NCBI RefSeq assembly: GCF_023630705.1
Contig: NZ_JALQEM010000028.1
Coordinates: forward strand, 186,001 to 250,000
Direction: 5' to 3'
Source: Caballeronia sp. GAFFF1
GTDB taxonomy: Bacteria > Pseudomonadota > Gammaproteobacteria > Burkholderiales > Burkholderiaceae
DNA: 64,000 bases
Below, piece after piece: positions 1 to 11,113 of the stretch. Numbering within the stretch: the stretch's first letter is position 1; the number at the start of each line of letters is the position of its first letter. The notes beneath the pieces are model-generated. The model had not been told where the DNA came from. It saw nothing but the letters and a program-made list of their open reading frames with translations, and did no database searches. The position numbers and the translations under genes are program-made.

Positions 1-251
1 GCCGCGAGATTCTCGAATGGCTGAAGGAGCCGGAGCGACATTTCCCCGATCAGGAACTGCCGCTGTCGCATGGCGTCTGCGCGGGCCAGATCGATGGGCG
101 CTGCGGCATGTCGCAGTCCACCGTTTCCGCGCATCTTGCCACTCTGCATAAAGCCGGGCTCGTCACCACCAAGCGCGTAGGGCAGTGGGTGTTCTTCAAG
201 CGCGACGAAGCGGTCATTCAGGCGTTTCGCGATTCCATCGGGAATCTTTGA
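1..251 (+). CDS. ArsR-family helix-turn-helix regulator (3' end only)
   Basis: This is the C-terminal 82 residues of a gene cut by the window edge. Read from base 3, it shows a winged-helix core with recognition-helix wording MSQSTVSAHLATLHKAGLV, followed by a beta-wing (VGQWVFFKRDEAV), which is typical of ArsR/SmtB repressors. No CxC metal-binding motif is visible in the part present. It sits 61 bp upstream of an Old Yellow Enzyme gene on the same strand. That pairing is common in proteobacteria, where the ArsR protein represses the reductase and senses electrophiles through cysteines. Two cysteines are present here (in HGVCAGQ and GRCGMSQ). The sensing role is inferred. Confidence 0.85.
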   Translation, partial: REILEWLKEPERHFPDQELPLSHGVCAGQIDGRCGMSQSTVSAHLATLHKAGLVTTKRVGQWVFFKRDEAVIQAFRDSIGNL

Positions 252-295
252 GCGTGCGGATGCGCTTCGAGGCGACAGCATCATTTCAATTCAAT

Positions 296-307
296 TAGGA
301 TATCTTA
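296..307. promoter_or_regulatory. Imperfect palindrome, candidate ArsR operator
   Basis: The sequence TAGGATATCTTA lies in the 61 bp between the ArsR gene and the reductase, just before the reductase start. It is symmetric about GATATC with one mismatched pair. AT-rich palindromes of this kind are usual ArsR sites. The assignment is inference from position and symmetry. Confidence 0.35.
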
Positions 308-312
308 TCGTT

Positions 313-1374
313 ATGCCGACTCTTTTCGATCCGCTTCAGGTAGGCGCAATCACGCTCAAGAACCGCATCGTCATGGCGCCGCTCACGCGCCAGCGCGCAG
401 GCGTCGAACGCGTGCCGAACGCAATGATGGCGCAGTACTACGCCGATCGCGCATCGGCCGGTCTCATTCTCAGCGAAGCGACTTCCGTCACGCCGCAGGG
501 CGTCGGTTATGCCGATACCCCGGGCATCTGGTCGGACGAGCAAGTCGAAGGCTGGAAGCTCGTCACGCGCGCCGTGCATGAAGCAGGCGGCAAGATCTTC
601 CTGCAGTTGTGGCACGTGGGCCGCATTTCGGACCCCATCTTCCTGAACGGCGAACTGCCGGTCGCGCCGAGCGCGATCGCAGCAGCAGGACATGTGAGCC
701 TCGTGCGTCCGCAGCGTCCTTACGTCACGCCGCGCGCGCTGGAACTCGATGAGATCGCAGGCGTGGTCGCGGCTTATCGCAAGGGCGCGGAGAACGCGAA
801 GCGCGCGGGCTTCGACGGCGTGGAAGTGCACGGCGCGAACGGATATCTGCTCGACCAGTTCCTGCAGGACAGCACCAACAAGCGCACCGACGAGTACGGC
901 GGCCCGATCGAAAATCGCGCGCGCCTGATGCTCGAAGTGGTCGACGAGTGCATCGCGGTGTGGGGCCCGGATCGCGTGGGCGTGCATCTCGCGCCGCGCG
1001 CCGATTCGCATACCATGGGCGACAGCGACCGCGCAGCCACCTTCGGCTATGTCGCGCGTGAGCTCGGCAAGCGCAAGATTGCCTTCATCGCAGCGCGCGA
1101 GGCGGAAGGTCCGGATAGCCTCGGACCGCAACTGAAGAAGGCATTCGGCGGCGTGTATATCGCCAACGAAGGCTTCACGAAGCAAAGCGCCGAGGCCATC
1201 ATCGAGCGTGGCGATGCCGACGCCGTGGCGTGGGGCAAGCCGTTCATTGCGAACGCGGACCTAGTGCGCCGCTTCGAGATCGACGCGCCGCTGAATCAGC
1301 CGGATACCACGACGTTCTACGCACCGGGTGCGAAGGGCTATACGGATTACCCGTTGCTGGAGACGGCAGAGTAA
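313..1374 (+). CDS. nemA: Old Yellow Enzyme family ene-reductase (N-ethylmaleimide reductase type)
   Basis: FMN-dependent NAD(P)H ene-reductase of 353 residues, the normal length for the NemA/XenB class. It reduces activated C=C bonds of electrophiles such as maleimides, enones and nitro compounds in the cytoplasm. Family marks seen: N-terminal LFDPLQVGAITLKNRIVMAP, the substrate-binding His/Asn pair in HGANGYLLDQFLQD, and the C-terminal FMN phosphate-binding region near WGKPFIANADLVRR. The ATG at 313 fits the family start, although the ribosome-binding site is weak. It probably forms a unit with the upstream ArsR gene and is followed by a strong terminator. Confidence 0.93.
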   Translation: MPTLFDPLQVGAITLKNRIVMAPLTRQRAGVERVPNAMMAQYYADRASAGLILSEATSVTPQGVGYADTPGIWSDEQVEGWKLVTRAVHEAGGKIFLQLWHVGRISDPIFLNGELPVAPSAIAAAGHVSLVRPQRPYVTPRALELDEIAGVVAAYRKGAENAKRAGFDGVEVHGANGYLLDQFLQDSTNKRTDEYGGPIENRARLMLEVVDECIAVWGPDRVGVHLAPRADSHTMGDSDRAATFGYVARELGKRKIAFIAAREAEGPDSLGPQLKKAFGGVYIANEGFTKQSAEAIIERGDADAVAWGKPFIANADLVRRFEIDAPLNQPDTTTFYAPGAKGYTDYPLLETAE

Positions 1375-1401
1375 GCAACGCACGCTTTGCGTATGTTTGT
1401 G

Positions 1402-1430
1402 AAACAGCGGCTTCGGCCGCTGTTTTTTTT
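1402..1430 (+). terminator. Rho-independent terminator after the ene-reductase
   Basis: A perfect 8-bp stem (ACAGCGGC / GCCGCTGT) closes a TTCG tetraloop and runs into eight T residues. It ends the ArsR-reductase transcript. Confidence 0.92.
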
Positions 1431-1720
1431 CGCCTCACGGTCGGTCTCATGCGCTGCTACGTCGTGCAACGACCTCATCTCTCCGAACGCGCTTCGAAAT
1501 TATCATTTTCGCTCTCTACCGCGCCGCGAAAATAGTGTATTGGTGCGTTTGACTTTCTGCCGGCCGTTCTCAACCACGCGCACCCGCGCCGGAACGACAC
1601 CAACCCGGCGCATGCCGCGATTCGTGTCATGAACGATTCAAGACGCCGCTCATTCCTTACGTTTCTCCCGTGCCCGTCGGGCATCTGACGGTCTCGGGTT
1701 CATCCCGCAAAGGAGCGCAT
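1431..1720. other. Intergenic region upstream of aspT
   Basis: About 290 bp without a convincing gene; the short open frames here have no family features. It should hold the aspT promoter. A clear ribosome-binding site (AAAGGAG) precedes the aspT ATG at 1721. I see no strong operator or riboswitch. Confidence 0.6.
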
Positions 1721-3412
1721 ATGTCGTGGCTTACGCAAACGCTGCGCAGTTACCCGGAGATCGCCATCTTTCTCTCGCTCGGCATCGGGTACTGGGTCGG
1801 CGGAAAATCGTTCAAAGGATTCAGCCTCGGTGCGGTGACCGCGACGCTGCTCGCCGCCATCGCCATCGGGCAACTCGGCATCGCCATCTCGTCGAATGTG
1901 AAGGCCGTCTTCTTTCTGATGTTTCTGTTCGCGGTCGGCTATGGCGTCGGCCCGCAATTCGTGCGCGGCATCGCGAAAGACGGCTTGCCGCAGGCGCTTT
2001 TCTCGGTTATCCAGTGCGTGCTCTGTCTCGCCGCACCGTATGCCGCGGCGAAGATCGCGGGCTATGACGTCGGATCGGCGGCCGGACTCTTCGCGGGATC
2101 GCAGACCATCTCGGCGTCGATGGGCCTCGCCACCGACGCGATCAATCGCCTGGGCCTGCCCGCCACCGAGACCAAGGCATTGCTCGACGCGATGCCGACC
2201 GCGTACGCCGTCACCTACATCTACGGCACCATCGGCTCCGCGATCATTCTCGCGATGCTCGGGCCGAAGCTGCTGAACATCGATCTCGTTGCCGCGTGCA
2301 AGGACTACGAGCAACAGCTCGGCGGAACGGCCGAACTCGGCGGGCCGGGCAGCGGATGGCACCAGTTCGCGCTGCGCGCGTATCGCGTCGCCGACCAGGG
2401 CCGCGCAGCCGGCATGAGCGTGAGCCAGCTGGAGGCGCTGAGGCCCGCCGGCGCGCGGCTTTTCGTCGAACGCATACGGCGCGAGGGCAAGATTCAGGAA
2501 GCGAAGCTCGACGATGTGCTTCAGCCGGGCGATGTCGTCGCGGTCGTCGGGCGGCGGGAGCATCTCATCGATCTCATCGGCGGCACCGCGACCGAGGTCG
2601 ATGACGCCGAACTGCTCGCAGTGCCAGTCGAAGGCGTCGATGTCTATATCACCAGCAAGAACGTGGAAGGGCGCACGCTTGCCGAACTGGGGCAAACGCC
2701 GGGCGCGCGCGGCGTGTTCATACGGCGCATCAAGCGTGGCGCGACGGAGACGCTGATTCCCGTGCTGCCGAGCACCAAGCTGTATCGCGGCGACACGGTG
2801 ACGCTCGTCGGACGCACGCAGGATACGACTGCGGTGGCGAACGCAGTGGGCGTCATCGACCGCCCGAGCGACATGGCGGACATGGCGTTCGTCGGGCTCG
2901 CCATCACACTCGGCGCGCTCGTCGGCGCATTCGTGATCCGCTTCGGCGCGGTGCCGATCACGCTCTCGACGGCGGGCGGCGCGCTGATCGCGGGCATCAT
3001 CTTCGGCTGGCTGCGCGCGATCCATCCGACGTTCGGCCGCATTCCGTCGCCGACCATCTGGTTCATGAATTCAGTGGGCCTGAATGTCTTCATCGCGGTC
3101 GTCGGCATATCGGCGGGGCCGGGCTTCGTCGCGGGCCTTCAGAAGCTCGGCGTGAGCCTGTTTTTATGGGGTATTTTCGCGTCGTCTGTGCCGCTCATCA
3201 TCGGCATGTATATCGCCAAATACGTCTTCAAATTCCATCCCGCAATTCTGCTCGGCATCTGCGCGGGCGCGCGCACGACGACGGCTGCGCTCGGCATGAT
3301 CTGCGATGCGGCCAAGAGTCAGGTGCCGGGCTTGGGCTACACGGTCACGTATGCGGTCGGCAATACGCTGCTCACCATCTGGGGGATGGTCATGGTGATG
3401 CTGATCACGTGA
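1721..3412 (+). CDS. aspT: Aspartate:alanine antiporter
   Basis: Inner-membrane exchanger of 563 residues in the AAEx family (AspT/YidE/YbjL). It has two hydrophobic halves of several membrane spans each, separated by a soluble region (about residues 200-380) with two RCK_C/TrkA-C-like segments (around [17 protein letters not shown] and [15 protein letters not shown]). AspT takes up aspartate in exchange for alanine. With the decarboxylase encoded next, this forms a proton-motive metabolic cycle. I chose the ATG at 1721 because AAAGGAG lies 7 bases before it; an open frame extends upstream to 1670 without such support. The aspD gene follows after 65 bp on the same strand. Confidence 0.92.
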   Translation: MSWLTQTLRSYPEIAIFLSLGIGYWVGGKSFKGFSLGAVTATLLAAIAIGQLGIAISSNVKAVFFLMFLFAVGYGVGPQFVRGIAKDGLPQALFSVIQCVLCLAAPYAAAKIAGYDVGSAAGLFAGSQTISASMGLATDAINRLGLPATETKALLDAMPTAYAVTYIYGTIGSAIILAMLGPKLLNIDLVAACKDYEQQLGGTAELGGPGSGWHQFALRAYRVADQGRAAGMSVSQLEALRPAGARLFVERIRREGKIQEAKLDDVLQPGDVVAVVGRREHLIDLIGGTATEVDDAELLAVPVEGVDVYITSKNVEGRTLAELGQTPGARGVFIRRIKRGATETLIPVLPSTKLYRGDTVTLVGRTQDTTAVANAVGVIDRPSDMADMAFVGLAITLGALVGAFVIRFGAVPITLSTAGGALIAGIIFGWLRAIHPTFGRIPSPTIWFMNSVGLNVFIAVVGISAGPGFVAGLQKLGVSLFLWGIFASSVPLIIGMYIAKYVFKFHPAILLGICAGARTTTAALGMICDAAKSQVPGLGYTVTYAVGNTLLTIWGMVMVMLIT

Positions 3413-3453
3413 AGACGGACGCTGCGTGTCTCATCGTTTTTTCCTGTACCTGA

Positions 3454-5118
<1,665 letters not shown>

Positions 5119-5123
5119 AAAGC

Positions 5124-5150
5124 AATCGGGCCGCGCAAGGCGGCCCGATT
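5124..5150. terminator. Bidirectional hairpin between aspD and the porin
   Basis: A perfect 10-bp stem (AATCGGGCCG / CGGCCCGATT) with a 7-base loop lies between two convergent genes. The T-tract is weak on both sides, so termination efficiency is uncertain. Confidence 0.7.
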
Positions 5151-5173
5151 GTTCGGTTCATCGAGCGCGACGC

Positions 5174-6367
5174 TTAGAACTTGTGGCGCATGGCGATGCG
5201 GAACGCCAGCTGATTGTTCTCGCCCGCGCCCGATGTGCCGAAGTAGCTCGACGACGACGAACCGATCGACGCCTGATTCTCCACGCCGTTGTTCGAACCC
5301 GAAGCCTTCTGATAGATGGCGAGCAGGTACACGTCGGTGCGCTTGCTCAACGCATAGTCGAAGCTCGCGTCGATCTGCTGCCAGTGGCCCTTCAGGTTGT
5401 CGTACAGGTCCATGTAGGTGTAGCCGAGACCTGCCGTCATCGCCGGCGTGATGGCGTACTTGCCGCCGATATCGAACGCATTGATGCGCGAGCTCGAACC
5501 GACGATCGGCTCGAAGCGCGTGTTCGTCCACAGACCGAAGACCGTCGCCGCGCCGAAGGCGTAAGTCGCGCCGACGCCGAACGAGCGCAGGTCCTTCGCG
5601 TTGTTGGTGGTGCCGGTGGTGTTGATGTTGGCGATCGTCGAGCTGAATGCCGGCGTGGCAGCCGTCGGATAGTGAATGTCCGTGTACGCCGCGCCGATGC
5701 CGAGCGCACCGGCCTTGTAGTTCAGGCCGAAGCTGTAGGCGCGCGACGAGCCCTGCGTGGTCGTGGTGCCGACCGTCGTGTTGGGCGTGCCCGCGAACGC
5801 GCCGGCCGTGTTCGAGAAGCCGTACAACGCGCCGAACGTGAAGCCGTAGAAGTTCGCGCTCGAGAACTTGACGGCGTTGTTGATCCGGCTCGACGTCAAC
5901 TGGTCGAAGTCGTTCATGTGGTACGCGTAGTTGCCGGCGACGGTCTGGCCGCCGATGGAATACGCGGAGCCGAGATAGTCGGTGCTGAAGCTGTATTGAC
6001 GACCGAAGGTCAGCGAGCCGACGTCGTTCTTCGAAATACCCACATAGGCCTGACGGCCGAATTCCGCGCCACCCTGACCGAGCGTGCCCGTGCCGCTGTT
6101 GAAGCCGTTCTCCAACGTGAAGATCGCCTTGAGGCCGCCGCCCAGGTCTTCGGCGCCACGCATGCCCCAACGGCTGGCTTGAGCCACGCCGTCGTCGTAC
6201 TTCACGAGCGACTTGCCGGCGCGCGTCGTGCTGGTCGAGCTGTTGTTCACATAGCTGATGCCGGCGTCGATGATGCCGTACAGCGTCACGCTGCTCTGCG
6301 CATGAGCGGACGTGGCCATCGTGGCGAAAGCGGCGAGGGCGGCAGTAGCCAAAAGATTCTTCTTCAA
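5174..6367 (-). CDS. Gram-negative outer-membrane porin (OmpC-like, 16-strand)
   Basis: Trimeric general diffusion porin of 397 residues. A signal peptide (MKKNLLATAALAAFATMATS then AHA|QSSV) is followed by the usual first strand SVTLYGIIDAGISYVNN. The RQAYVGI/FGRQYS region is typical of Burkholderiaceae porins, and the chain ends in the outer-membrane signature RIAMRHKF with terminal Phe. The only start that gives a clean signal peptide is a TTG at 6367-6365, preceded by GGAG; the upstream extension is not plausible. The exact solute cannot be read from sequence. Confidence 0.93.
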   Translation of the reverse strand: MKKNLLATAALAAFATMATSAHAQSSVTLYGIIDAGISYVNNSSTSTTRAGKSLVKYDDGVAQASRWGMRGAEDLGGGLKAIFTLENGFNSGTGTLGQGGAEFGRQAYVGISKNDVGSLTFGRQYSFSTDYLGSAYSIGGQTVAGNYAYHMNDFDQLTSSRINNAVKFSSANFYGFTFGALYGFSNTAGAFAGTPNTTVGTTTTQGSSRAYSFGLNYKAGALGIGAAYTDIHYPTAATPAFSSTIANINTTGTTNNAKDLRSFGVGATYAFGAATVFGLWTNTRFEPIVGSSSRINAFDIGGKYAITPAMTAGLGYTYMDLYDNLKGHWQQIDASFDYALSKRTDVYLLAIYQKASGSNNGVENQASIGSSSSSYFGTSGAGENNQLAFRIAMRHKF

Positions 6368-6617
6368 AACATGCTCCGTCAGTGAGTTCGCGGTGTGGTG
6401 CGCTGCGAGGGCAGCGCCTGTCTGCGGCGCGTCGCGCTCTGGCTGGCGCGTGGCGGCGACGGGCGCAAATGTAGCGATGACTGAAGAACGAAATGTGACA
6501 GGGTTTACGTTGACCTCGCGTGTCTCGCAGGTGCAACGGGGCTGGCGCATCGCGCTCAGCTGTGCCAACGCGCGCACGCGCGGCCGCGCTATGCTGGCGG
6601 TTCATTACCGCGAGCGC

Positions 6618-6992
6618 ATGGACATGGACGAACAGGGAATCCGCGAACTGGAGGAACGGCTGAGACAGGCGATGATCGCCTCAGACGTGAAAGCGCTCGA
6701 TGCGCTTCTCGCCGACGATCTGAGCTTCGTCGACGCAACGGGCAAGGTCTGGACGAAGGCCGACGACCTGAACGGACATCGCTATGGCATGCAGCGAATC
6801 GACACGCTGAGTATCGAGGAGCAGAGCATCCGCGTGTACGGCGCGTTTGCGATCACGGTGACGCGCGTGGCGATATCGGGCACGTTCGGCGGCGCGCCGT
6901 TTACGGGCAGCCTGCGCTATACGCGGACGTGGGGCGAGACCGCAGGCGCCTGGCGCGTGGTCGCGGCGCAATGCGGTCTCATGGCTTTCTAA
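6618..6992 (+). CDS. NTF2-like / DUF4440 family protein
   Basis: Small cytoplasmic protein of 124 residues with the cone-like NTF2 (SnoaL/DUF4440) pattern: an N-terminal helix pair with LRQAMIASDVKALDALLADD, then FVDATGKVWTKADDL and alternating strands ending TRTWGETAGAWRVVAAQCG. Proteins of this fold bind small molecules or act as isomerases or accessory domains; no catalytic assignment is possible. In-frame ATGs at 6591, 6618 and 6624 are all possible, and none has a strong ribosome-binding site. It is divergent from the porin. Confidence 0.75.
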   Translation: MDMDEQGIRELEERLRQAMIASDVKALDALLADDLSFVDATGKVWTKADDLNGHRYGMQRIDTLSIEEQSIRVYGAFAITVTRVAISGTFGGAPFTGSLRYTRTWGETAGAWRVVAAQCGLMAF

Positions 6993-7005
6993 AACTAAGA
7001 AACGA

Positions 7006-8121
7006 TCAGGCCGAAAGCAGCGAGCCCGTGCGATACGCCTTCGCGCCCGCGATGCGCGCGACTTCGAGACCCGCCGTCGCGAAGCGCGTGATATGCCGCG
7101 CGTACATGACGCCCGAGGTGCTGCACTTGACCGTGGTCACCGTGTCGGTCAGCGGATCGACGATATCGGCGATCGCTTCGCCCGCATCGATGAACGCGCC
7201 CACTTGCGCGCGAAACACGAGTACGCCCGACACGGGCGCCACGATCGGCTCCGCGCCGGCAAGCGGCGTCGCGGGGTACGCGAGCGCGGGCAGCGGCGCT
7301 TCGGGCGCATCGATCACGCCGCGGTGAATCAGGTAGTTGACGATAGCCTGCGCGTCCTTGTCCGCGAGTTCGTGCGACACGTCATGCTGACTGCGCAATT
7401 CCACCGTCACCGAGATGCCGCCGTTCGGGATCGGGAAGCGATCGCCGTAACGCGCGCGCAGATCCGACCAGCAGAAGCTGTGAATCTCGTCGAACGGATT
7501 GCCGACCGAATTGAGCGCGAGCAGCGATGCCTTCGAGTCGAGATAACGCGCGAGCGGCTCGACTTCCGTCCAGATGTCCGGGTTTGTGTACAGATGCAGC
7601 GCGGCGTCAAGGTCGCAGTGCAGGTCGAGCACGACGTCCGCGTCGTAGGAGAGCTTTTGCAGCGCGAGGCGTTGCGATTCGAGCTCGGTGCGCGGCGTCT
7701 GTTCGTCGAGCGCCTCTTTCATCGCGGCGCGCACGGCGAGGCGGTTGGCCTCCGCGTCGTTCGTCAGGCGCGCTTCGATGCGCGGCGCGATCAGCGCGGC
7801 GAGATCGTGGAAATTGCGGTTGAAGTTGTGGCCGCTGTTGGTATCGAACCGGCCGAGCAGATTGCCGTGCAGGAACTGATTGAGGCCGATGGGATTCGGC
7901 ACCGGCACGATCACCACTTCGCCGCGCAGCTTGCCGGCGGCTTCGAAAGCGGCAAGCTGGCGGCGCAGCTTCCACGCGACCAGCATGCCCGGCAGTTCGT
8001 CCGCGTGCAGCGACGACTGAATGTAGATCTTCTGTCCGTCACCCGGACCGTAATGAAAACTGGCGATGCTGCGTGAGGTGCCGAGCGTCGGCGAGATGAG
8101 CTGGTGGGTTCTGGTCTGCAT
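7006..8121 (-). CDS. Succinylglutamate desuccinylase / aspartoacylase family zinc hydrolase
   Basis: M14-like zinc deacylase of 371 residues. The zinc motif is seen as SSLHADELPGM (H-x2-E) with a later histidine in VLDLHCD; GHNFNRNF is a substrate-binding Arg/Asn region also seen in AstE and aspartoacylases. The C-terminal part (about residues 285-355) resembles a lipoyl/biotinyl-like beta-barrel (VAPVSGVLVFRAQVGAFIDA). The likely reaction is hydrolysis of an N-acyl amino acid; the substrate is unknown. The start is the ATG at 8121. The gene for a cationic amino-acid binding protein lies upstream on the same strand, beyond a terminator, which suggests a link to arginine or ornithine derivatives. 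Confidence 0.85.
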   Translation of the reverse strand: MQTRTHQLISPTLGTSRSIASFHYGPGDGQKIYIQSSLHADELPGMLVAWKLRRQLAAFEAAGKLRGEVVIVPVPNPIGLNQFLHGNLLGRFDTNSGHNFNRNFHDLAALIAPRIEARLTNDAEANRLAVRAAMKEALDEQTPRTELESQRLALQKLSYDADVVLDLHCDLDAALHLYTNPDIWTEVEPLARYLDSKASLLALNSVGNPFDEIHSFCWSDLRARYGDRFPIPNGGISVTVELRSQHDVSHELADKDAQAIVNYLIHRGVIDAPEAPLPALAYPATPLAGAEPIVAPVSGVLVFRAQVGAFIDAGEAIADIVDPLTDTVTTVKCSTSGVMYARHITRFATAGLEVARIAGAKAYRTGSLLSA

Positions 8122-8310
8122 AGTGTTCGCGCGCACGCGAGTGCGCGAGGTCTTGCCTCGATGGTTGCTGGACAGGCTGAGGCGCTCCAGTGCGGGGCGA
8201 GTGGGGCGCCGCGGTGTCTCCGTCCGCCGGCGCCGCCTCAGACGTTCGATCTTAGCCGAAATCGGCGTGGCGGGCGGCCGGCTTGTCGGCACGGGATGTA
8301 CGGCGCGCAA

Positions 8311-8337
8311 TAAAAAACGGGCTCCGCGGAGCCCGTT
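8311..8337 (-). terminator. Rho-independent terminator after the binding-protein gene
   Basis: A perfect 10-bp stem (AACGGGCTCC / GGAGCCCGTT) with a 2-base centre is followed, on the minus strand, by a run of T residues. It separates the binding-protein gene from the downstream hydrolase gene. Confidence 0.88.
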
Positions 8338-8361
8338 CGGTCTTTGGCTGCTTCCGGAGAA

Positions 8362-9153
8362 TTAGCCGCCGTACACGTCGAAGTCGAAGTACTTCTTCTC
8401 GATCTTCTTGTACGTGCCGTCCTTGATGATGTCGGCGATCGCCTTGTCGATCTTCGCCTTCAGGTCGGTGTCTTCCTTGCGCAGACCGATACCGGCGCCA
8501 TTGCCGAGGATCTTCTCGTCGACGATATCCTTGCCCGCGAAGTCGAAGCCCGCGCCGCGCGGCGTCTTCAGAAAGCCGATGTCGGCCTGCACCGCGTCTT
8601 GCAGCGCGGCGTCCAGACGGCCCGAGGTCAGGTCGGCGTAGACCTGATCCTGGTTCTGGTAAGGCGTGACGGTCACGCCCTTCGGCGCCCAGTACGTCTT
8701 GGCGTAGGTTTCCTGAATCGTGCCCTGCTCGACGCCGACGTTCTTGCCCTTCAGGCTGTCGGCCGTCGGCTGAATGCCGCTGCCTTTCTTCGCGACGAGG
8801 CGCGTCGGCGTATTGAAGAGCTTGCTGGAGAAAGCGATCTGCTCGGCGCGTTGCGGCGTCATGGACATCGACGAGAGCACGCCGTCGAACTTCTTCGCCT
8901 TCAACGCGGGGATCATGCCGTCGAAATCGTTCTCCACCCACACGCACTTGGCCTTCAGGCGCGTGCAGATTTCGTTGCCGAGATCGATGTCGAAACCGAC
9001 CAGCTTGCCATCCGAACCCTTCGATTCGAACGGGGGATAACTTGCGTCGACGCCGAAGCGGATCGTCGAATAGTCCTTGGCATGGGCCGTGACGGCGGTG
9101 AACGACGTGACGGCGAGAAGGGACATCGACAAGGCGGCAAGCAGTTTCTTCAC
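8362..9153 (-). CDS. Periplasmic cationic amino-acid binding protein (LAO/HisJ type)
   Basis: Type II periplasmic binding protein (SBP_bac_3 family), 263 residues, the usual length for lysine/arginine/ornithine or histidine receptors. The signal peptide is LLAALSMSLLAVTSFTAVTA then HA|KD. The mature start IRFGVDASYPPFESKGSDGK and the GFDIDLGNEIC motif are classic for LAO-binding proteins. The start codon is GTG at 9153, with GGAG eight bases upstream. No permease or ATPase genes lie beside it, so it either works with a remote ABC complex or is an orphan receptor. Specificity for arginine, lysine or ornithine is inferred. Confidence 0.9.
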   Translation of the reverse strand: MKKLLAALSMSLLAVTSFTAVTAHAKDYSTIRFGVDASYPPFESKGSDGKLVGFDIDLGNEICTRLKAKCVWVENDFDGMIPALKAKKFDGVLSSMSMTPQRAEQIAFSSKLFNTPTRLVAKKGSGIQPTADSLKGKNVGVEQGTIQETYAKTYWAPKGVTVTPYQNQDQVYADLTSGRLDAALQDAVQADIGFLKTPRGAGFDFAGKDIVDEKILGNGAGIGLRKEDTDLKAKIDKAIADIIKDGTYKKIEKKYFDFDVYGG

Positions 9154-9580
9154 TGTTTTAACTCCAGAAGGTGGTCAGTTCGGCCCGGAAGGTCTCGTTC
9201 CGGTGCCGTCCGGCGAGGCGGGCGGTCGCCTGAAACAGGCCGGAAGGCGCGCATTCCGCGGATCGTGTCCGTGCAGAATCGGCAGAAGGTTACCAAGCCA
9301 AAATAGTTCGGGACCTAGTGAAACCCCGAATAGCGGTGGATTAGAGCACTTCCTCCTTACGGCGCACAGGATTATTTCGGCATCGGTGCAGAAGCGCTGG
9401 GCGCGGCACACGCGTTTGCGGCCGATGAACAGCGGATCTGCGCCAAAAGGCGACGCTCGGCACGAATGATCCATCCGGTTAAGATGCGGCCTTCACTTGG
9501 CGCGACTTTGTTCGATAGCGCGACGAAAGCCCGCGCGCATGGCCCGATGCGAGCCACACATGAATCAGGAGACGACACCG
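9154..9580. other. Intergenic region between divergent transporter genes
   Basis: About 430 bp with no convincing gene. It should contain the promoters of the binding-protein gene (minus) and the MFS gene (plus). Only the ribosome-binding sites at both ends are clear (GGAG before 9153 on the minus strand, AGGAG at 9567-9571 on the plus strand). Confidence 0.55.
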
Positions 9581-11026
9581 ATGGCAACCTCCCCCGCGGC
9601 GCAAACGCGCCGCGCATCCGCCGATGCGGCCGCGCCCGCGCTGTCCGCCGGCATGATTTCCGCGCGCCTGGACCGTCTGCCGGCCACGCGCACGGTATGG
9701 ACGCTCGTCGTGCTGCTGAGTCTCGGGTTCTTCTTCGAGCTTTACGACTTGCTGTATTCGGGCTATGTCGCGCCGGGCCTCGTGCGAAGCGGCATTCTGA
9801 CGCCGACTACGAACGGCTTCTTCGGCATGACGGGCGTGGCGAGCTTCATCGCGTCGCTGTTCGCGGGGCTCTTTATCGGCACGGTGGCGTGCGGCTGGCT
9901 CGCCGACCGCTTCGGCCGTCGCGCGGTGTTCACGTATTCGCTGCTCTGGTACACGGCGGCCAACGTCGTGATGGCGTTTCAGGAGACCGCGACGGGCCTC
10001 AACTTCTGGCGCTTCATGGCGGGGGTGGGCATCGGCGTGGAACTGGTGACCATCGGCACGTATATCTCCGAACTCGCGCCGAAGCACATTCGCGGCCGCG
10101 CGTTCGCCTGCGAGCAGGCGGTGGGTTTCATGGCGGTGCCGGTGGTCGCATTTCTCGCGTATCTGCTCGTGCCGCACGCGCCGTTCGGCATCGACGGCTG
10201 GCGCTGGGTCGTCGTGATCGGCGCGCATGGCGCGCTTTTCGTCTGGTGGATTCGCCGCCGCTTGCCCGAAAGCCCGCGCTGGCTCGCGCAGAAGGGGCGG
10301 CTGGACGAAGCCGACCGCGTGATGTCCGCGCTAGAAGCGCAGGTGCAACGCGAATACGGCAAGCCGCTGCCGCCGCCCGCCGAGCCGGAGCCGGTTCTGG
10401 ACGCCGAGAGCGCGAAAGGCGGCTCGTTCGCCCGCATGTGGCGCCCGCCCTACGGCAAGCGCGCGACGATGATGATTATCTTCAACGTGTTTCAGACGGT
10501 CGGCTTCTACGGCTTCGCGAACTGGGTGCCGACGCTCCTCATCAAGCAGGGCATTACGGTGACGTCGAGCCTGATGTATTCGAGCATCATCGCGATCGCC
10601 GCGCCCATCGGTCCGATGATCGGCCTCGCGATTGCCGACAAGATCGAGCGAAAGACGGCGATCGTCGCGATGGCGGCGGCCAATATCGTGTGCGGGCTGC
10701 TGTTCAGCCAGTCGTCGAACGCCGCGTTTCTCATTGCGATGGGCGTCGGGCTCACGCTGTCCTCGAACATCATGTCGTACAGCTTTCACGCCTATCAGGC
10801 CGAGCTGTTTCCGACCAGCATCCGGGCGCGCGCGGTCGGCTTCGTCTATTCGTGGAGCCGGTTCTCCGCGATCTTCACGTCCTTCATCATCGCGGGCGTG
10901 TTGAAGGGTTTCGGCACCACGGGCGTGTTCGTGTTCAGCGCGGGCGCCATGTTGATCGTGATGGCGGCAATCGGGCTGATGGGGCCGAGAACGCGCGACA
11001 TGGCGCTGGAGAAGATCTCGCATTGA
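9581..11026 (+). CDS. MFS transporter, sugar/metabolite:H+ symporter type
   Basis: Twelve-span inner-membrane secondary transporter of 481 residues in the sugar_tr/MHS group. Seen: the loop 2-3 motif GWLADRFGRRAVF, the loop 6-7 motif RRLPESPRWLAQKGR, and repeated hydrophobic spans such as TVWTLVVLLSLGFFFELYDL. The acidic residues at the end of span 1 (FFELYD) are frequent in this group. The ATG at 9581 has AGGAG nine bases upstream, so I prefer it to the ATG at 9560. The substrate is unknown; organic acids or aromatic acids are typical for this subgroup. Confidence 0.85.
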   Translation: MATSPAAQTRRASADAAAPALSAGMISARLDRLPATRTVWTLVVLLSLGFFFELYDLLYSGYVAPGLVRSGILTPTTNGFFGMTGVASFIASLFAGLFIGTVACGWLADRFGRRAVFTYSLLWYTAANVVMAFQETATGLNFWRFMAGVGIGVELVTIGTYISELAPKHIRGRAFACEQAVGFMAVPVVAFLAYLLVPHAPFGIDGWRWVVVIGAHGALFVWWIRRRLPESPRWLAQKGRLDEADRVMSALEAQVQREYGKPLPPPAEPEPVLDAESAKGGSFARMWRPPYGKRATMMIIFNVFQTVGFYGFANWVPTLLIKQGITVTSSLMYSSIIAIAAPIGPMIGLAIADKIERKTAIVAMAAANIVCGLLFSQSSNAAFLIAMGVGLTLSSNIMSYSFHAYQAELFPTSIRARAVGFVYSWSRFSAIFTSFIIAGVLKGFGTTGVFVFSAGAMLIVMAAIGLMGPRTRDMALEKISH

Positions 11027-11113
11027 GACGAAGCGGCGTGCCGATTGCTGCGTGTGAGCGTTCTGTATGCCAGAATCCGCAGGACGTTCCTTATAGCCGC
11101 CCACTATTCGAAT

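Noticed and set aside
9372-9617. 81-codon minus-strand frame between the binding-protein and MFS genes
   Set aside because: It overlaps the MFS start region, is Arg/Ala/Ser-biased and has no start signal.
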